NCBI GenBank assembly: GCA_964581465.1
Contig: CAZOOP010000006.1
Coordinates: forward strand, 28,830 to 92,829
DNA from: WJMB01 sp964581465
Lineage (GTDB): Bacteria > RBG-13-66-14
Direction of reading: 5' to 3'
Length of the DNA: 64,000 nt
Positions 60,115 through 64,000 of the stretch are shown here, piece by piece (position 1 is the first letter of the stretch; each line of letters opens with the position of its first letter). Under the pieces are notes generated by a model. The model had not been told where the DNA came from, made no database searches, and saw only the letters and a list, made by a program, of their open reading frames with translations. The position numbers and the translations under genes were made by a program.

Positions 60115-62363
60115 GGGGTCTCCTCCCGGTCCGGGTTCTCGGTGTGGGTGTCTTCGTCGCTCTTGGGGGCGGCGCTGATTTCGTCCGGGTACTCGATGCG
60201 CGAATGCAAAAGGCCGGTGAGGGTCTTGACGAAGCTCTCGGAGATCGTCGTCAGGTCGTTGAGGGTCAGGTCGCAGGCGGACAACTGGCCGTCGACGAAC
60301 TTGGAGTTGACGACGTTGCGCACCAGGATGCGGATCGAAGAGATGGTGGTGTTGGTGATCGTCCGGCTGGCGCTTTCCACCGAATCGGCCAGCATGACGA
60401 TGGCGGCCTCCTTGGAGTGGGGTAGGGGGCCGGGGTAGCGGAAATCCTTCTTCTCCAGGATGTTATGCTCGTCGAGTTGCAGGGCCTGCTGGTAGAAGAA
60501 GCTGATCAGCCCGGTGCCGTGGTGCTCGCGCAGGATAGCGACGACGCTGCGCGGCAGGCGGTAGCGCTTGGCCAGCTCGATGCCGTCCTTGACATGGCTG
60601 CGGATCACCAGGGAGCTCATCGAGGGCGAGAGACTGTCGTGCTTGCTTTCGCCGCGGATGTTCTCGGTGTAGTAATCGGGCTTGCTGATCTTGCCGATGT
60701 CGTGGTAGTAGGCGCCGACCTTGGCCAGCAGGGCGTTGGCGCCCACCGAACCGGCGGCGGCCTCGGCCAGCACCCCGACGTTGAGGCTGTGGAAGTAGGT
60801 TCCGGGAGCCTCTTCGTTGAGACGCCGCAGCAGGGGATGGTTGACGTCGGAGAGCTCCAGCAACTGGACCGGCGTGGTGATGTGGAAGATGCTTTCGAAA
60901 ATGGGCAGCACCAGGCTGGCGACGAAGACGGCCAGGATCGAGCCGATGCCGCCGAGCAGGGCGTTGTTGATAGTCTCGGATAGGGTGTCGGAGAAGGACA
61001 GCCCGATGGCGGCCACCACCAGCACCTTGGCCAGGGCCACCTTGAGGGTGATCCAGTAGAGCGAGCTGCGGTTGCGCAGGGAGGTGGCCGAGAAGACCGC
61101 GGCCAGGCCGCCGGTGAGGAAGACGAAAAGGTAGCGCACCTCGAGACCGGTCAGCAGCCCCAGCATGACGCTGGCCACCATCACCCCGACGATGGCCGTC
61201 TCGGTGTCCAGCAGGATTGTCAGCAGCACTCCGGCCAGGGAGATCGGCAACAGATAGCCGATCTGGGGCACCTGCTGGAAGAGGAAGGTGATGATCAACT
61301 GGCTCAGCGCCACGGTGACCACCAGGATAACCCCGATGAGCACCCAGTAGCGCAGGTTGCGGAAGTAGCGCCGGCGGTACTGGTGGAGGAACAGGCTGAA
61401 GATGTAGAGGAAGGCGGCGATGATGGCCGCGCGACCCAGGGTGACGTAGATGATTCCCCGGCTGCTGCGGAAGCTCTCCAAGGCCTTGAGTTTGCGGTAG
61501 ACTTCCGGGGTGATCAGCTCGTGGGCGGCGACGATGCGCTCGTTCTCGCTGACCCAGTAGGCCACCCTGTCGACGCTCTTGTCGGCCTGCTCGTAGCGTT
61601 CGTTGGTGGTCTGCTGGTCCAGGTAGATCGTGGGCTCGAAGAAGGCCGTCACGATCTCGGTCAGCGGTTCGACGGCCGCCGGGTCGTTCAGGCTCTCGGC
61701 CATCAGTCCGGCGACGCGGCTGCGGATCTGCTCCAGATCCGTCAACTGCTCCGGCTCCCGGGCGAAGTAGAGGTCCTCTTCAGGATAGCGGATCAGGATG
61801 CCGTTGAGCAGCGCTCCCTCGGAGAGCGTATCGAGGTCGGAAACCACGCCGTTGACGAAGGCGGTCTCCAGCGTCTGGTTCAGTTCGGCCAGTTTGTCGA
61901 GTAACTCGGGGTCGGCCGCCAATAACCTGAGAACCTCGACGGTCACCACGGCGCGATAGCGGCCGGACAAGCTGCGGGCCAGGTCATCGAGCTCCTGCTT
62001 GCCCGGCGGCGCCTCCGGATCGACCAACGCGCCGGCGAGGTCGTCCAGCAACTGGTTGTAACGGCGCTGGTTCTCCCGCAGTTGCTGGTCGTTGAACACG
62101 TAAACCGGTCGCACCTCGGAGCGCCGGCTGCCGATCTCGGCCTCGAGCTCGCTGTCGGTCTTGAGAACCGGGTACTTGATCGGGCTGATGACGTCGCTTT
62201 CGGCGATGTCGCCGATGTTGAAGTCGAAGGAATAGAAGGTTTTCGAGGGGAAGGTCAGCACCGAGAGGACGACGATGATCGCCAGGCCGACCAGCAGGCG
62301 CGGCAGCATGGGCAACAGCCCGTCGCCCTTGTCCCTTACGTCGTCCTGTAGTCGGTTGATCAT
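60111..62363 (-). CDS. 7TM-HD membrane phosphohydrolase (PgpH/YqfF type)
   Basis: A 750-residue protein: N-terminal helix (20-40), an extracytoplasmic domain (about 45-330), seven helices (330-520) and a cytoplasmic HD domain. The HD site is visible as TYFHSLNVGVLAEAA, YYHDIGKISKPDYY, REHHGTGL and MLADSVESAS. This is the layout of PgpH, which hydrolyses c-di-AMP. AAGGA precedes ATG 62363. It is the head of a coupled group pgpH-ybeY-dgkA, an order also known in Firmicutes, where phoH is adjacent; here phoH is 9 kb away. Confidence 0.9.
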   Translation of the reverse strand: MINRLQDDVRDKGDGLLPMLPRLLVGLAIIVVLSVLTFPSKTFYSFDFNIGDIAESDVISPIKYPVLKTDSELEAEIGSRRSEVRPVYVFNDQQLRENQRRYNQLLDDLAGALVDPEAPPGKQELDDLARSLSGRYRAVVTVEVLRLLAADPELLDKLAELNQTLETAFVNGVVSDLDTLSEGALLNGILIRYPEEDLYFAREPEQLTDLEQIRSRVAGLMAESLNDPAAVEPLTEIVTAFFEPTIYLDQQTTNERYEQADKSVDRVAYWVSENERIVAAHELITPEVYRKLKALESFRSSRGIIYVTLGRAAIIAAFLYIFSLFLHQYRRRYFRNLRYWVLIGVILVVTVALSQLIITFLFQQVPQIGYLLPISLAGVLLTILLDTETAIVGVMVASVMLGLLTGLEVRYLFVFLTGGLAAVFSATSLRNRSSLYWITLKVALAKVLVVAAIGLSFSDTLSETINNALLGGIGSILAVFVASLVLPIFESIFHITTPVQLLELSDVNHPLLRRLNEEAPGTYFHSLNVGVLAEAAAGSVGANALLAKVGAYYHDIGKISKPDYYTENIRGESKHDSLSPSMSSLVIRSHVKDGIELAKRYRLPRSVVAILREHHGTGLISFFYQQALQLDEHNILEKKDFRYPGPLPHSKEAAIVMLADSVESASRTITNTTISSIRILVRNVVNSKFVDGQLSACDLTLNDLTTISESFVKTLTGLLHSRIEYPDEISAAPKSDEDTHTENPDREETP

Positions 62364-62618
62364 CGGTTCCTTCGATTCAGTTATAGGGTATACCTGGTTG
62401 CCCCGAGCAATATCGCCGGTTCGCTATCGAACGGAACCGCCATCTGTTTCCAGATGTGGCTCCCGCGGGGCCGTGGGGTCATGCGCAGGGCCTGCGGGAC
62501 ATCTCGGGATCGAGGCAACAAATGGAGATTTGGAACAAGACGCCTTCGGGTGCGACTGCTTGGTGGAAGCTCTCAGCTACAAACGAGGCTGATCCGGCTT
62601 GCCGCAATCATTCCCCAG

Positions 62619-63278
62619 CTAATAACCGCCGGCGTCCATCTCGCGGCGCGCCTCGCGCATGGCCTCCCGCCAGTCGCGCAGCTCCTGGGCCTGGACGGCC
62701 ATCTTCTCCACGGCCAGCTCCCGGCTCAGCAGGGCCGTGTCGGCGGCGGCCACCAGCAGGCGGCTCAGGTGCTCGTGGAAGCTCTCGACCTCCTTGACGG
62801 CCTCGGCCACGGCAGCTTCGGCCTTGTCGCTCTTGATCCGGCTGCGCCGGGAGTCGCGGTTGAGGCGGTCCAGCACGGCCACGCGGCGCAGACGGTCGGC
62901 CAGCAGCAGGCTGCCGCGCATGGCCTCCCGTCGGGCCTCGCCGATGACGGCGTCGTCGAGCCCCCTGGTTTGGCGCAGGAAATCGCCGAAGAGGCGCTCC
63001 AGGGCCTCCAGGCGGCTCTTGAAGCGGTAGCCCAGGCCCCCCTCGGCGATCAGCTCCTGGTAGATGCGCCGGTTGATGTTGGCCGGGCGGCCGAGATCGA
63101 CGGACAGGCTGACCACGAAGCCGATCACGGTCAGCGACAGCAGCGCCACCGCGGGCCAGAACCAATCCAGAATCAGGCTGAACACCAGGCTCAGGGCCAG
63201 GCCGGTGATCAGCATCGTCAGGCGTCCCGGTTGGCGGAAGGTCCGCCAGAACACGCATTTCTTCTGCCAGGCTTCCAC
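62619..63278 (-). CDS. Two-helix membrane protein with coiled coil
   Basis: A 219-residue protein from GTG 63278, with AAAGGGG about 6 bases ahead. After a basic N-terminus (KKCVFWRTFRQPGR) two close helices lie at about 20-60 (MLITGLALSLVFSLILDWFW and VALLSLTVIGFVVSLSVDLG), then a long charged helical region (85-215) rich in Arg, Glu and Ala, probably coiled coil and cytoplasmic. No family recognised. It stands about 255 bases upstream of pgpH in the same direction. Confidence 0.72.
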   Translation of the reverse strand: MEAWQKKCVFWRTFRQPGRLTMLITGLALSLVFSLILDWFWPAVALLSLTVIGFVVSLSVDLGRPANINRRIYQELIAEGGLGYRFKSRLEALERLFGDFLRQTRGLDDAVIGEARREAMRGSLLLADRLRRVAVLDRLNRDSRRSRIKSDKAEAAVAEAVKEVESFHEHLSRLLVAAADTALLSRELAVEKMAVQAQELRDWREAMREARREMDAGGY

Positions 63279-63607
63279 GAGTCCCCTTTCAAGCGCGGGT
63301 GTCGAGACGCCCAGAGTCTCGTCTGAAGGGCGGTGGTGTCGGCCCGCCGGAGAAGCGTCATTCCCGGCGGTTCGCGACGTCGACGCCGCTGGATGGCGTA
63401 GAGCCGCCGGGGTCCCATTGATGATATATCAGCGGCCGTCAAGGTACAAGCGGGATGCCGGGGCGGGATTCGCGCCGGTAGATCCCGACGCGGTGCCGTC
63501 CGGTGTTCGCTGCTTCAAAGTGATTCCATGAGCTTCCATTGAAGCTGATGGGATTATCAATCGTTTTTGACCGGCCATGATAGCTGATGGATTATCAATT
63601 ATCACTT
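63279..63607. other. Gap without a recognised gene
   Basis: About 330 bases before Y copy E. Two direct GATTATCAAT strings at 63551 and 63590 and a similar GCTGATGG recur, which may be part of the repeat DNA; no gene is seen. Confidence 0.4.
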
Positions 63608-63936
63608 GGCATCAAGAAACGTGTTCGGACCAAATCTGGCTGTTTGGAAGCAGCTTGCTGGGCCGTTATATTCGTTACTATAATAAACATTATTCACCAT
63701 ACATTCATTCTACAGGCCTTTATTGCTTGTTGTTACTACATATAGAAATCATATGAGTCAGTGGCGATCTGTTGTCAGGGCTGGACAAGTGTGCGGATAT
63801 CTAGGCTGGTTAAAGACGACGCTCTTTGTGACCGCTACTTGTCGATCGCCCGTCTTGTTACAGGTGTCTAGTGATCATCACCTCCATTATCAAGAGGATA
63901 CAATCACTATCAGGCGCGCGGAGGGTATTCGAGGAC
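63608..63936 (+). mobile_element. Y element copy E
   Basis: A 329-bp copy that begins GGCATCAAGAAACGTG and ends near GGGTATTCGAGGAC (a decayed right end). The inner GGACCAAATCTGGCTG and CCATTATCAAGAGGATAC match the others. The flanks do not form a convincing duplication. Confidence 0.75.
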
Positions 63937-63946
63937 TAATTCTTTA

Positions 63947-64000
63947 GGGATCATCACAGAAGATGAACATCAGCTATTGCAGTTGGGTACTTATCTCGGC
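63947..64000 (+). mobile_element. X element copy E, runs off the window
   Basis: GGGATCATCACAGAAGATGAACA at the left (cf. GGGATCATCACAGACGATGAACA of copy A, one base changed) begins just 10 bases after Y copy E. Only the first 54 bases are in the window. Confidence 0.75.

Overview
The window is a GC-rich chromosomal stretch of a Gram-negative bacterium. Outer-membrane beta-barrel proteins, lipoproteins with clear lipoboxes and a secreted protein ending in a type IX (T9SS, type A) sorting-like domain at 20223-21707 fit an FCB-type envelope. Many hypothetical secreted proteins rich in aspartate, and divergent versions of universal proteins, suggest an uncultured candidate-phylum lineage. I cannot name the phylum from the sequence alone. 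Several sigma-70-like promoters share the form TTGACN-17-TGCTANNNT; sigma-54-like -24/-12 sites also occur.

Layout. 1-4500 holds the end of a YkgJ-type Cys-cluster gene and a leftward operon mazG / large membrane protein / tsaE / tsaB. Divergent from it run pfkA (with an unusual Asn in the ATP site), a bactofilin and several secreted proteins, then a LytR_C-domain membrane protein and a lytic transglycosylase (to 9967). 11.2-15.9 kb carries a lipoprotein, accA, a DnaJ-CTD/HExxH fusion, an outer-membrane barrel and a TlpA-like thioredoxin. 17.2-21.7 kb holds an orphan sucC, a PEGA/poly-Asp protein and the T9SS-type protein. 23.3-29.0 kb has ackA, then rpmF-plsX-fabH-(barrel)-fabD for fatty acid and phospholipid synthesis. 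29.1-37.9 kb has a GT-C-like membrane protein and a six-gene membrane cluster of unknown function (two FN3/DUF6754-like paralogues, two distant relatives of the same domain and two polytopic proteins), then a lipoprotein.

38.9-42.2 kb is rpsO-pnp-lipoprotein and an initiator tRNA whose 3' half is tandemly duplicated. 42.5-50.1 kb is leftward: an RlmJ-like methyltransferase, an amidase, hslV, frr, pyrH, tsf, rpsB, rpsI and rplM (the usual translation order). 50.5-55.2 kb has phoH, fabG and an EF-G2-type GTPase. 55.5-63.3 kb is leftward: ispH, a GHL10-type glycosidase, two small secreted proteins, a DgkA-PAP2 fusion, ybeY, pgpH and a coiled-coil membrane protein.

The long gene-free gaps are not random. 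They hold at least seven ~313-345 bp copies or interrupted copies of one inverted-repeat element (called Y here). Its ends match those of a decayed IS1595/ISXO2-like transposon at 22210-22774. A second ~350 bp element (X) is inserted in one Y copy with a perfect 8-bp target duplication. Three further loci carry a long hairpin whose two arms are each a consensus sigma-54 -24/-12 sequence (TTGGCACGTTTCTTGC), with arm extensions that differ between loci yet still pair. These repeat families and the DUF6754-like membrane cluster are the most novel content.
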